Source: Thermoplasmata archaeon (GTDB taxonomy: Archaea > Thermoplasmatota > Thermoplasmata > Thermoplasmatales > Thermoplasmataceae). From it: a stretch of DNA of 32,866 nucleotides. The position numbers were made by a program, and so were the translations under genes. Each line of letters opens with the position of its first letter. Position 1 is the stretch's first letter. The notes beneath the pieces are model-generated. The model worked only from the letters and a program-made list of their open reading frames with translations. It was not told the origin of the DNA and ran no database searches. The stretch covers positions 1-32,866 of the forward strand of contig JAKAWU010000010.1 of the NCBI GenBank assembly GCA_021816965.1, given 5' to 3'. Below are positions 16,726 through 25,067 of the stretch, piece by piece.

Positions 16726-17835
16726 ATGTTTATGCAGTCGGATGATCCCATGGTAGATATCATGGAAAGGGCAATAAGAGGTGCTCCTATCTCCAGAGAT
16801 GAAATTGTATACTTATATAATGAGGTCGATATCAATAAACTTGGATATGCTGCCCGGATTATAACTGAAAAACTCACTGGAAGACAGGTCAGTTTTGTCT
16901 CGAACATGATATTCAATTACACAAACATATGCAATGTGAGATGCAAATTCTGTGCGTTTTACAGGACTGGAACGGAATCTGATGCATACACACTCACATC
17001 ACAGCAGGTTGTTGACAGGGTGAGACATTTTCATGAGTTATATGGAATAAGACAGTTGCTCATACAGGGTGGTGTGAATCCTGACCTTCTCCTGAGTTAT
17101 TATACAGAATTATTCAAGCATATAAAGCAACAGATCCCTGAGATAGGAATCAATGGTCTCTCAACCTCGGAAATTTCATTCATAGCAAGGAAGGAGAAGA
17201 TGAGCATCGAGAAAACACTTACTGCTCTTAGGGAAAGTGGCCTTGATACTATTCCGGGTGCAGGGGCTGAAATTTTCGATGATGAAGTGAGGAAAGTTCT
17301 GAGAAGGCCCCCAAAGAGTGGAGAACAGTGGCTCAATGTCATGGAAACTGCCCATAAAATGGGAATAAAGACAAGCGCAACAATGATGTTTGGGCATGTT
17401 GAAAATGCGTACCACAAGGCTGATCACCTTCTTGCACTGGTAGAACTGCAGAAAAAATATAACGGATTTCTCTCCTTCACCCCATGGAATTTTGAACCTG
17501 GAAATACAGAGCTTGAAAAAGAGGGACTTGTGTCTGGGAGAGTTGGTGGGCAGGAGGTTCTGAGAAACATAGCAATATCAAGAATTGTGCTTAACCGGCA
17601 CTTGCCCATAATCCAGTCCTCATGGCTTACAAATGGAGTGCAGATGGGACAGATGGCTATTTTTTATGGAGCGAACGATTGGGGTGGAACAATATATGAT
17701 GAAAAGGTCATACCTGCCACTGGGAAAATGGTTGGAAACCTCAGAAAAGAAACAATTATAAGGGCTGTGAAAGAGATTGGAATGGTGCCTGTTGAACGCG
17801 ACAATTCATACAGGATCGTCAGAACGTACATCTGA
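16726..17835 (+). CDS. mqnC: Cyclic dehypoxanthinyl futalosine synthase (radical SAM)
   Basis: A radical SAM enzyme that cyclises dehypoxanthinyl futalosine to the bicyclic precursor of the naphthoquinone ring. The cluster-binding motif is NICNVRCKFCAFYR (Cys69, 73, 76). LIQGGVNPDLLLSYY, the block IPGAGAEIFDDEVRKVLRRPPKSGEQWL, the TMMFGHVE motif and SFTPWNFEPGNTELE are all as in MqnC; the FTPW..PGNT version separates it from MqnE. Length of 369 residues is normal. ATG 16732 is an alternative start two codons in. truD follows 5 bases after the stop and is probably co-transcribed, although it belongs to tRNA modification. Confidence 0.88.
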   Translation: MFMQSDDPMVDIMERAIRGAPISRDEIVYLYNEVDINKLGYAARIITEKLTGRQVSFVSNMIFNYTNICNVRCKFCAFYRTGTESDAYTLTSQQVVDRVRHFHELYGIRQLLIQGGVNPDLLLSYYTELFKHIKQQIPEIGINGLSTSEISFIARKEKMSIEKTLTALRESGLDTIPGAGAEIFDDEVRKVLRRPPKSGEQWLNVMETAHKMGIKTSATMMFGHVENAYHKADHLLALVELQKKYNGFLSFTPWNFEPGNTELEKEGLVSGRVGGQEVLRNIAISRIVLNRHLPIIQSSWLTNGVQMGQMAIFYGANDWGGTIYDEKVIPATGKMVGNLRKETIIRAVKEIGMVPVERDNSYRIVRTYI

Positions 17836-17840
17836 TATTC

Positions 17841-19010
17841 ATGCCTTATAGTATAAAGATGACCCCTGAAGATTTTCAGGTGGAAGAGATACCTGTTGAA
17901 ATTCCAGTGAACCCTGATGGAAAATACCTCATTTTGCGAATCAGGCTCATGAACTGGGAGACAAACCACTTTGTCTCTTATTTGTCAAAGGTCCTCTCCA
18001 TTAGCAGGAAAAGAATTACCTATTGTGGGACAAAGGACAAGAGAGCTGTCACAACACAATTTTTCTGCATCAACATTCCAGGAACTCACCAGTTCAATAT
18101 CAAAGATTGTGAAATCCTTGAAAGTTTCAGATCTGACAGAATGCTCTCACTGGGAGATTTAAGAGGGAATAGATTCTCAATAAGGGTGCAATCAGACAAT
18201 GATGAAAATATTGTGATGGAAAGATATACATCGATCAAAGAACATGGAGGATTCTGGAATTATTTTGGCGAACAGCGCTTTGGAAGTGTGAGGGCAAATA
18301 CCGATATTGTTGGGAAAAAGCTTCTAAAATATGGCGTTGAAGCTGCGGTGAGGGAGTATCTGTATGATCCGGATATTGATCTTGAGCAATACAGGGTCAA
18401 TCTTGGAAAAACATGGGATTATGCCGCTGGAATTAAGGAATATCCAGAGCATCTCCAGTTTGAAAGAGCTATGATGAATTCTCTTGTTCATGAGGAAAAT
18501 TACGCCCTTGCATTTGATACGCTACCAAAGAACCTGAAAATGATGTTCATTCATGCATATCAGTCAAGGATATTCAACAGAATCATAGATTTAAGGAAAG
18601 AGATGATGGAGCACCCTGAAACTGCAGTTGCAGGAGATTATGTCTCGCCATGCGATTCTCTATCAAATATAAACGAGGATCAGATCATAAAGGTGGATAG
18701 TTTCAACCTTGACCATATCAACAGGATGATAAAATCCGGTAACGTTTCCCTTGTTGCTCCCCTTGTGGGATATTTAACACCGGAAATCGATGGTATTCCG
18801 GGTGAAATTGCTCAAAAAGCACTGGATGAGGAGGATGTCAGAAGAGGGGATTTTGATATTCCCGGAATGAAGGAATTCTCCTCCACTGGTACTTTCAGAG
18901 CCATACAATTCAGGCCAGTTGATCTTTCAATAAGTGATGGATGGCTCAGATTCTCCCTGGGAAGAGGAATGTACGCCACAACACTCATTAAGCAGATCTT
19001 CTCAGATTAA
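17841..19010 (+). CDS. truD: tRNA pseudouridine synthase TruD
   Basis: Makes pseudouridine 13 in tRNA. The catalytic aspartate is Asp66 in YCGTKDKRAVTTQ. Other TruD blocks are MTPEDFQVEEIP at the N-terminus, GNRFSIRVQ, FWNYFGEQRFGS and the C-terminal RPVDLSISDGWLRFSLGRGMYATTLI. The 389-residue length is about normal for the family. Its ATG lies 5 bases after the mqnC stop, so it is likely translated from the mqnC message. The last 9 bases overlap the end of the convergent TBP gene. Confidence 0.93.
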   Translation: MPYSIKMTPEDFQVEEIPVEIPVNPDGKYLILRIRLMNWETNHFVSYLSKVLSISRKRITYCGTKDKRAVTTQFFCINIPGTHQFNIKDCEILESFRSDRMLSLGDLRGNRFSIRVQSDNDENIVMERYTSIKEHGGFWNYFGEQRFGSVRANTDIVGKKLLKYGVEAAVREYLYDPDIDLEQYRVNLGKTWDYAAGIKEYPEHLQFERAMMNSLVHEENYALAFDTLPKNLKMMFIHAYQSRIFNRIIDLRKEMMEHPETAVAGDYVSPCDSLSNINEDQIIKVDSFNLDHINRMIKSGNVSLVAPLVGYLTPEIDGIPGEIAQKALDEEDVRRGDFDIPGMKEFSSTGTFRAIQFRPVDLSISDGWLRFSLGRGMYATTLIKQIFSD

Positions 19011-19556
19011 ACCTACTTTCTGCAGTTCTTTTTTTACCTTGATGACTGCCTGCTCAATTTCATTTTCTTCCTTTGCGCCAGTGCATACAACCTTTCCAGA
19101 ACCGAACAGCAGAAGAACAACCTTTGGCTCCTCTACCCTGTAAACTAGACCGGGGAACTGTTCGGGTTCGTATTCAACATTTTCAAGGCCAAGGGACATG
19201 GCTATCTGTGTGAGGTTCAGATCGGCTTCAAGATCGTAAACTGCTACAATGTTCTGCACAACTATCTCAGGATCGTCCACGACCTCAATTCCTGATTTTT
19301 TCAATTTTTCAATAATAGTCTTTATGGTAAGTCTTACATTGGCAAGATTTTTTGCACCAGTACAGTTGACTTTACCACTTCTAAATATAAGAACCGCTGT
19401 TTTAGGATCATGCAATCTGTATATGAGGCCGGGAAACTGCTCTGGTTCGTATTCCGATCCTTCCAGTGCTAGTGCAATCTTGCTGAGATCCAGATGCTCT
19501 GCAAGCGATGTCGATGCCACTATATTTTCGATATGTATCTTTTCTCTCTCGCTCAT
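19002..19556 (-). CDS. tbp: TATA-box-binding protein (TBP)
   Basis: General transcription factor that binds promoter TATA boxes with TFB. The 184-residue protein shows the two direct repeats of the saddle fold: IVAST...EPEQFPGLIYRLHDPKTAVLIFRSGKVNCTGAK in the first half and IVAVYDL...YEPEQFPGLVYRVEEPKVVLLLFGSGKVVCTGAK in the second. The C-terminal acidic tail of some archaeal TBPs is absent. ACTATATATAAAT (19581-19593) is about 30 bases before the ATG and is the likely TATA box. Convergent with truD, with a 9-base overlap of the coding ends. Confidence 0.97.
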   Translation of the reverse strand: MSEREKIHIENIVASTSLAEHLDLSKIALALEGSEYEPEQFPGLIYRLHDPKTAVLIFRSGKVNCTGAKNLANVRLTIKTIIEKLKKSGIEVVDDPEIVVQNIVAVYDLEADLNLTQIAMSLGLENVEYEPEQFPGLVYRVEEPKVVLLLFGSGKVVCTGAKEENEIEQAVIKVKKELQKVGLI

Positions 19557-19637
19557 AAAAAACCAACATAGGATATTTAAACTATATATAAATGTTATAT
19601 AAAGGGATAGAAAAATCAGACTAAAAATTGATAATGA

Positions 19638-20093
19638 TCACTCAATTTTGCAGCTGAGGATCTTAACATCTGTTACAGGCCTGTCGTTTCTGCTTGTCTG
19701 GACTTTACCTATCTTTTCCACTGTTTCCATACCTTCAACCACTTTCCCGAAGACGGGGTGTTTTCCGTCCAGATAGAGATTGTCAACAAGATTTATGAAA
19801 AACTGACTTCCACCTGTGTTTGGTCCTGCATTGGCCATGGAAATTGTTCCCTTCTTGTTGTGATTGTCCTTTGAGAACTCATCTTTGATTGTGTACCCGG
19901 GGCCCCCTGTTCCATTTCCTTTTGGGTCTCCACCCTGAATCATAAAACCACCAATGACTCTGTGAAATATTGTGCCATTATAGAATCCTTTTTCTGCAAG
20001 TTTTATGAAATTGCCTGCGGTTATAGGCATGTTCTTGTCGTCCAGCTCAATGACAAACTTTCCCATGTTGGTTTCCATATGTGCTTTCTTCAT
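19638..20093 (-). CDS. Peptidyl-prolyl cis-trans isomerase (cyclophilin)
   Basis: A small single-domain cyclophilin, 151 residues from ATG 20093, that speeds proline isomerisation during folding. The family blocks are visible in order: [40 protein letters not shown] with the catalytic arginine in [24 protein letters not shown], and [15 protein letters not shown]. There is no signal peptide, so it is cytosolic. The ORF track starts at GTG 20102; the ATG three codons later gives the usual cyclophilin N-terminus [13 protein letters not shown]. A 14-base palindrome sits 3 bases upstream of this ATG. TBP follows 81 bases downstream, with its own TATA box. Confidence 0.94.
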   Translation of the reverse strand: MKKAHMETNMGKFVIELDDKNMPITAGNFIKLAEKGFYNGTIFHRVIGGFMIQGGDPKGNGTGGPGYTIKDEFSKDNHNKKGTISMANAGPNTGGSQFFINLVDNLYLDGKHPVFGKVVEGMETVEKIGKVQTSRNDRPVTDVKILSCKIE

Positions 20094-20096
20094 TTT

Positions 20097-20110
20097 AATC
20101 ACATGTGATT
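20097..20110. promoter_or_regulatory. Perfect 14-bp palindrome at cyclophilin start
   Basis: AATCACATGTGATT is identical to its reverse complement and lies just upstream of the chosen ATG (20091-20093). Its position over the likely transcription start would suit a repressor site. Such a palindrome is expected about twice by chance in a window of this size, so the position is the main argument. Confidence 0.35.
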
Positions 20111-20210
20111 CCTTACTCGGTTATGATTTCTTCTAAACATGTTGACTTTTATCTTTGGAAGTTAATATTCTTTCTTGATAATACTTTGCAGATATGCACC
20201 ACCATCCCCT

Positions 20211-20468
20211 CTATCCCAATGTGGTTGAGTTCAGGTATTGCCTTTTTGTTATGTTATATGCATTATTTAGGCCAGCATGTATGAATGTTCCATCTGAAGA
20301 TTGAAATGTGCCTCTTTAGCTATTTTCCAAAGTATGTATTTTGGTGTTCTCTGGTTTCATTACCGGGAAAACAACCTTTATTTTTTTAATGGTTCTGATT
20401 CCCATGAATATATTCGGATGCTCATTCCATGTCCTCATTTCTCTCAAGAACCAGTTCCAAGATTGCAT
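20211..20468 (-). pseudogene. Decayed tnpB (IS200/IS605) C-terminal fragment
   Basis: One minus-strand frame runs from ATG 20468 to TAG 20211 with a single internal TAA (20316-20318). It reads KVVFPVMKPENTKIH..., then stop, then RGTFQSSDGTFIHAGLNNAYNITKR. This lines up with the TnpB C-terminus: the P-NTS-xC-xCG region, a RGxFxC element, and HADLNAAYNIxxR. All four zinc-ribbon cysteines have been lost and the frame is broken, so the gene is dead. The N-terminal two thirds is not recognisable. Confidence 0.55.
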
Positions 20469-20595
20469 AACTTACCTGATTGTCCACGGTGCTATCTCTG
20501 ATATAGATCTGTTCAGTTTTGTTAACTTTCATACCCAGCCTTTCGCCAGTAGTTTGTTGTCTCTGAATTGAAATATAATCTTAACACAGAAAACT

Positions 20596-20614
20596 AAAAT
20601 ATACTATAGGGGAT
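20596..20614 (+). promoter_or_regulatory. TATA box and TATAGGGGAT element of mcm
   Basis: AAAATATAC (20596-20604) is centred about 23 bases before ATG 20623. It is followed by TATAGGGGAT (20605-20614), a 10-mer that also occurs just before the start of the HTH_10 regulator on the other strand at 31175-31184. Confidence 0.45.
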
Positions 20615-20622
20615 ATACACCA

Positions 20623-22788
20623 ATGAGCGATTTGGAGAATGAAGATATATTAATCTCAGGTTTTGATCCTTCACAGATCAGGACTGCCTGGGAACACTTT
20701 TTTCAGAAATATGGTTATTTCAATGTTATAACAGAGATGAGTTCCCATTACCCTGAAGTGAGAAGCCTGTATGTCTCCTATGAGGACATAGACGAATTCA
20801 GTTCGGACTTTTCCCTTTACCTCATCCAGAATGCAGAAGAAACCATAGATTGGGGGGTGAGCGTGATCCGTGATTATATCTCCACACCAAACATGTCAAT
20901 AGGTGGGAAAAACAAGAATTCCATCATCGTAAATATAAGAATTATAGACCTTCCTGAGAACATCAAGATTGATATACGAAATCTGAGAAGTATCAATGTG
21001 GGCAGGCTCCTCAGCATAACTGGAATTGTTAGAAAAACTGCTGAAGTGGCCCCAAGGCTCTACAATGCTGCTTTTATGTGCTCATTCTGTGGATATGTTT
21101 CATTTGTCCTTCAGCAGAAGGGTAGGGTTGAAATGCCTGAAAGATGCGAGAATAATGAGTGCGGTGCATTGGAAAAAAACAAGCCCAGATTCACACTCAG
21201 ACTTGAAGAATCCAAATTTATAGATACGCAGAAAATAGAGATTCAGGAGGAACCAGAGAATATCAATGGTGGTGCCCAGCCCCTTCGTCTTACTGCAATC
21301 ATTGAAGATGATATTGCAGGAAAGATATTCCCCGGAGACAGGGTCACTCTTGACGGAATTATCAAGGCTGAGCAGAAGATGCTTGCAGGAAACCTTCTAA
21401 CGGAGTTCTCCACACACCTGTATGTCCTGAATATAAGAAAGGCCACAAAGGAGGTGGATGATGTCGTCATTACGCCCGATGAAGAGAAAGAAATTCTTGA
21501 TATGGCCAAGGATCCTAAAATTCTGGACAAACTTGCAGGTTCCATCGCACCGACTATATTTGGGCTTGAAAACATAAAAAAGACACTTGCACTGCAGATG
21601 TTTGGCGGTGTGAGAAAGACCATGAAAGATGGCACGACCATCAGGGGTGATATTCACATAATGATGGTTGGTGATCCAGGTACCGCAAAATCACAACTTC
21701 TAAGGTACATGTCCGAAGTGTCTCCGAGAGGCATACTTGCAATCGGTAAGGGCTCAAGTGCTGCTGGACTCACAGCTGCTGCTGTAAGGGATGATTTTGG
21801 TGAAGGGAGATGGACCCTTGAGGCAGGGGCACTTGTTCTTGCTGACAATGGATTCGTAGCCATTGATGAGCTTGATAAAATGGATGTGAAGGATACTGCA
21901 GCCATGCATGAGGCAATGGAGCAACAGACAGTAACAATTTCAAAAGCAGGAATCATAGCAACGCTCAAGTCCAGATGCTCTGTTCTTGCTGCAGCTAATC
22001 CCGATAAGGGGAGGTATGATGAATCATCAGAATTAATGGAACAGGTCAAGTTCCCTGCACCACTTATATCGAGATTTGATGTCATTTTCAAGATGATTGA
22101 CAGACCGGATGAAAAGAGGGACTCAGATCTTGCAACACATGTCCTGAATGCGCACAGGCTTGGGGAAATATATAGGAGTTATGAATTGAAGAATGAGGAA
22201 GAACCGGTCCTTACTGAGGAGGAGAAGGTTTATGAGCCACCATTCTCAAAGGAGATGCTGAGGAAATATGTTACCTATTCCAAAAGCCATGTTATTCCGA
22301 AGCTCACTCCGGATGCCATTGAGTATCTCAGGGAAGAGTATGTCAGGACAAGAAATCCTCCGGGAAGAAAAATAGATGGGCGACCTTCTGTTCCAATCAC
22401 TGCAAGGCAGCTTGAGTCGACCATCAGGCTTGCAGAGGCTTCTGCCAGGGCAAGACTCTCGACTGCTGTAAGCCTTGACGATGCCATAATCGCGAAAACT
22501 ATTGTGGATTCTTTCCTGAAGGAACTTTCATCTGATAAGAATGGATATGATATCGATATACTTGAAACTGGAATAAGTGCTGCCAGAAGAACCAGCATTG
22601 ATGAATTGCTCTACATCATAAGAGACCTGAAGGCCATGAAAAAAGGTGCTGCTCCTTTGGAAAAAGATGTGGTTGAGGAAGCTGTTACAAGAGGGATGAA
22701 AAAGGAGGACGCAGAAAAAACCATAAGAATGGCAATCTCATCCACTATACTGTACAGGCCCATGGATAAATGCATAGACGAGGTGTGA
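20623..22788 (+). CDS. mcm: Replicative helicase MCM
   Basis: The hexameric 3'-5' DNA helicase of archaeal replication. The N-terminal domain carries a zinc motif, CSFC...CENNEC, at about residues 152-178. The AAA+ core has Walker A GDPGTAKSQ (about 350-358), Walker B VAIDELDKM (about 413-421), sensor 1 AAANPDKGRYD and the arginine finger SRFDVIF (about 483). A C-terminal winged-helix region follows to residue 721, a slightly long but normal size. There is no intein. A DUF424 gene and menG follow on the same strand with SD sites at the gene junctions, so the three form one operon. Confidence 0.97.
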   Translation: MSDLENEDILISGFDPSQIRTAWEHFFQKYGYFNVITEMSSHYPEVRSLYVSYEDIDEFSSDFSLYLIQNAEETIDWGVSVIRDYISTPNMSIGGKNKNSIIVNIRIIDLPENIKIDIRNLRSINVGRLLSITGIVRKTAEVAPRLYNAAFMCSFCGYVSFVLQQKGRVEMPERCENNECGALEKNKPRFTLRLEESKFIDTQKIEIQEEPENINGGAQPLRLTAIIEDDIAGKIFPGDRVTLDGIIKAEQKMLAGNLLTEFSTHLYVLNIRKATKEVDDVVITPDEEKEILDMAKDPKILDKLAGSIAPTIFGLENIKKTLALQMFGGVRKTMKDGTTIRGDIHIMMVGDPGTAKSQLLRYMSEVSPRGILAIGKGSSAAGLTAAAVRDDFGEGRWTLEAGALVLADNGFVAIDELDKMDVKDTAAMHEAMEQQTVTISKAGIIATLKSRCSVLAAANPDKGRYDESSELMEQVKFPAPLISRFDVIFKMIDRPDEKRDSDLATHVLNAHRLGEIYRSYELKNEEEPVLTEEEKVYEPPFSKEMLRKYVTYSKSHVIPKLTPDAIEYLREEYVRTRNPPGRKIDGRPSVPITARQLESTIRLAEASARARLSTAVSLDDAIIAKTIVDSFLKELSSDKNGYDIDILETGISAARRTSIDELLYIIRDLKAMKKGAAPLEKDVVEEAVTRGMKKEDAEKTIRMAISSTILYRPMDKCIDEV
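22780..22785 (+). promoter_or_regulatory. Shine-Dalgarno of the DUF424 gene
   Basis: GAGGTG inside the last codons of mcm is 5 bases before ATG 22791 (and 2 before ATG 22788, which overlaps the mcm TGA). It supports a start at the gene junction rather than at 22770 as in the ORF track. Confidence 0.6.
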
Positions 22789-22790
22789 TG

Positions 22791-23096
22791 ATGCCGGATC
22801 CTATAAACATGAAAATGATCCATATCAATCAAGAAATAGTTCTCAGCGCTGCAGATCATGATCTCATTGGAAAGGTCGTTGCAGAAAATGGACTTCACAT
22901 AAATATAACAGAAGATTTTTACGGAGACAACACAGTGAGGATCGGAATGCTTGATGAGGCCATTGAGATATGCACCATAGGGAATTTTGTTGGTGAAAAA
23001 TCTGTTGGAAGGGCAGTAAAAATGGGTGTAGTTGATCCTGATAATATCATAACAATTGCAGGTGTTCCACATGCACAGTTTGCCAGAATGAGGTGA
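22791..23096 (+). CDS. DUF424 family protein
   Basis: An archaeal protein of about 101 residues; its function is not established to my knowledge. Family features are LIGKVVAENGLHINITEDFYGDN in the first half and NFVGEKSVGRAVKMGVVDPDNIITIAGVPHAQFARMR at the end; the PHAQ motif is diagnostic. It is soluble, without cysteines in a metal-binding arrangement. Starts at 22788 or 22791 are both possible and I prefer 22791 because of SD spacing. It is wedged between mcm and menG. Confidence 0.85.
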   Translation: MPDPINMKMIHINQEIVLSAADHDLIGKVVAENGLHINITEDFYGDNTVRIGMLDEAIEICTIGNFVGEKSVGRAVKMGVVDPDNIITIAGVPHAQFARMR

Positions 23097-23100
23097 TATC

Positions 23101-23769
23101 ATGAGCCAGAAAGAAGCCATGGTAAGGGATGTTTTCAAGAATATCAGCAAAAATTATGATTTCTTTGATTCACTCATGAGTTTTGGGATGGATAAAAGAT
23201 GGAGAAGAATTGCAGTAGACATGATGGATATCCATGATGGGATGAGAATTATGGACGTTGGTGCAGGTTCCGGAAAAACCATAGAGGAGATCACAGTGAG
23301 ATATCCAAATTCTATGATTGATGCTATAGATATCACACAGGAAATGTTTCCCGGAAACATGAAGAACGTGAATTTCAATATTGCCTCTGCTGAATCAATC
23401 CCTTTCCAGGATGGTTCCTTCCAGCGAATCGTATCTTGTTTTTTGACAAGAAACGTAGAATCCCTTGAGAATTACTTCTTCGAAGCTTACAGGTGCCTTG
23501 AGAAGGGAGGCGTTTTCTGCAACATGGATATTTTTGATCCAGGGAATAGCTTCATTTCACCTCTCTTCAGGACATACTTCTATAATATCATGCCCAGGCT
23601 CCTTGACAGAACAAGCAGGAGCCATTCCTATTCATACCTTGCAGGTTCAGTGAAAAGATTCATAACTCCCTCAGCAATGGTTGAAATACTTGAAAATTCG
23701 GGGTTCAGTGAAGTTATAACAAGAAGGCTTGCAGGTGGAACTGTCTATATTCACAAATGTATTAAATAA
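23101..23769 (+). CDS. menG: Demethylmenaquinone methyltransferase (UbiE/MenG family)
   Basis: SAM-dependent C-methyltransferase predicted to act last in menaquinone/thermoplasmaquinone synthesis. The family N-terminus VRDVFKNISKNYDFFDSLMSFGMDKRWRR is clear, followed by the SAM loop MDVGAGSGKT (motif I), ESIPFQDGSFQRIVSCFLTRNVES, and the UbiE/COQ5 C-terminal block LLDRTSRSHSYSYLAGSVKRF. At 222 residues it is normal. GAGGTGAT overlapping the DUF424 stop gives a good SD for ATG 23101. It links the mcm operon with the mqn genes encoded 6 kb away. The exact quinone substrate is inferred. Confidence 0.87.
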   Translation: MSQKEAMVRDVFKNISKNYDFFDSLMSFGMDKRWRRIAVDMMDIHDGMRIMDVGAGSGKTIEEITVRYPNSMIDAIDITQEMFPGNMKNVNFNIASAESIPFQDGSFQRIVSCFLTRNVESLENYFFEAYRCLEKGGVFCNMDIFDPGNSFISPLFRTYFYNIMPRLLDRTSRSHSYSYLAGSVKRFITPSAMVEILENSGFSEVITRRLAGGTVYIHKCIK

Positions 23770-23795
23770 AAGATATTTCATAATAAGCATCAATG

Positions 23796-23803
23796 TATAA
23801 ATA
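23796..23803 (+). promoter_or_regulatory. TATA box of the trp operon
   Basis: TATAAATA is centred about 26 bases before ATG 23826, the spacing for a leaderless transcript. It lies inside the first codons of the ORF-track version of trpB, so the track start at 23793 would be upstream of transcription. Confidence 0.75.
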
Positions 23804-23825
23804 CAATCATTTTATACCTTTATCT

Positions 23826-25067
23826 ATGTATGGAGTTAAAAATAAAGATATCATACCGGAGCAATGGTACAACATCACGCCTGACCTTCCTGAACCATTA
23901 TCACCTCCGAGGGATCATGATCCGGAAAGATCTTCAATTGATCTCCTGAACAGGATTCTTCCTTTGGAAGTGCTGAAACAGGAATTCACCTCGAGGAGAT
24001 ATGAGAAAATACCTGATGAAATCCTCAGGCAGTATGAACAGGCTGGAAGGCCAACTCCCCTTATCCGGGCAAGGAATCTTGAGTCCTTTCTGAATTTTAC
24101 AGGAAAAATATTTTACAAGTATGAGGGTGCAACAGTCACAGGTTCCCACAAGATAAATGCTGCAATTCCACAGGCATATTATGCTGCACAGGAGGGTGTA
24201 ACGGAAGTAGCAACTGAGACTGGGGCAGGGCAGTGGGGTACTGCAACTGCTCTTGCTGCTTCACTGAATGGAATAAAATCAAAGATATTCATGGTGAATG
24301 TGAGTTTCAGGCAGAAACCCCTGCGGAAAAGAATAATTGAAATTTATGGAGGAAATGTTGTTGCAAGCCCCAGTACACTGACTGACTATGGAAGACAGAT
24401 CCTGAAAAAGGAACCTGAGCATCCGGGGACACTGGGGATTGCCATCAGTGAGGCTGTTCAGTACACCCTGGACAATAATATAAGATACCTTATGGGAAGC
24501 GTGGAAAACTCAGTCATAACATTCCAGAGCATCATTGGGCAGGAAGCGCAGAAACAACTTGAAATTGAAGGGGAGGAACCGGATGTGCTAATCGGATGCG
24601 TAGGAGGAGGAAGCAACTTTTCGGGTTTCGTTTTCCCTTTTATGAAAACAGATGTTGAGATGATTGCCTCTGCAGCCTCTGAAGTGCCAAAATTTTCCAA
24701 GGGAAAATACAGATATGACCTGATTGACACCGCAGGTATACTTCCACAGCTAAAGATGATATCACTCGGAGCAGATTATGTTCCTCCGCCAATCTATTCT
24801 GGAGGTTTGAGATATCATGGCGCTGCCCCTGCACTCTCAATGCTTGTGAACAATGGAAGGATCAGAACGGATGAGGTAACTGAAGAGAAAAGCATGGAAG
24901 CAATGCAGATATTTGCCAGAACTCAGGGAATTGTTCCTGCACCCGAATCAGCTCATGCAATTGCAACTGCAATTGACTACTGCAGGAATCATGAAAATCA
25001 GGGAAAAACAGTTGTGCTTAATGTTAGCGGGCATGGATTGCTTGATCTTTCAATTTTCGGTGATTAA
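23826..25067 (+). CDS. trpB: Tryptophan synthase beta chain, TrpB2 type
   Basis: PLP enzyme that condenses indole with L-serine to tryptophan. It is of the TrpB2 class: the N-terminus has IIPEQWYNITPDLPEPLSPP and the protein is longer than TrpB1. The PLP lysine is in GATVTGSHKINAA (about Lys109), ETGAGQWG precedes the GTATALAASL helix, and the phosphate loop is GCVGGGSNF. Length from ATG 23826 is 413 residues. I reject ATG 23793 because a TATAAATA box overlaps it. trpA begins directly after the stop. TrpB2 enzymes generally bind TrpA weakly, yet this is the only trpB in the operon. Confidence 0.94.
   Translation: MYGVKNKDIIPEQWYNITPDLPEPLSPPRDHDPERSSIDLLNRILPLEVLKQEFTSRRYEKIPDEILRQYEQAGRPTPLIRARNLESFLNFTGKIFYKYEGATVTGSHKINAAIPQAYYAAQEGVTEVATETGAGQWGTATALAASLNGIKSKIFMVNVSFRQKPLRKRIIEIYGGNVVASPSTLTDYGRQILKKEPEHPGTLGIAISEAVQYTLDNNIRYLMGSVENSVITFQSIIGQEAQKQLEIEGEEPDVLIGCVGGGSNFSGFVFPFMKTDVEMIASAASEVPKFSKGKYRYDLIDTAGILPQLKMISLGADYVPPPIYSGGLRYHGAAPALSMLVNNGRIRTDEVTEEKSMEAMQIFARTQGIVPAPESAHAIATAIDYCRNHENQGKTVVLNVSGHGLLDLSIFGD

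Larger units (their letters stand above)
20103..20622. other. Long intergenic gap with a tnpB relic and the mcm promoter
   Basis: The 520-base gap between cyclophilin (-) and mcm (+) holds the upstream half of the palindrome at 20097-20110, a decayed tnpB on the minus strand at 20211-20468, a second short minus-strand frame around 20423-20550 (KVNKTEQIYIRDSTVDNQVSY) that I do not recognise, and the mcm TATA box near 20596-20604. The two plus-strand ORFs in the track are antisense to these remains and show no domain. Confidence 0.55.

Noticed and set aside
20301-20571. Two overlapping plus-strand ORFs (66 and 76 residues) in the gap before mcm
   Set aside because: They are antisense to the tnpB relic on the minus strand and show no protein family features.
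21243-23150. Several minus-strand ORFs over mcm, DUF424 and menG
   Set aside because: Antisense shadows of strongly supported genes.
23793-23825. Upstream trpB start at ATG 23793
   Set aside because: TATAAATA overlaps these codons and is correctly spaced for initiation at ATG 23826; family N-termini also fit the shorter form.
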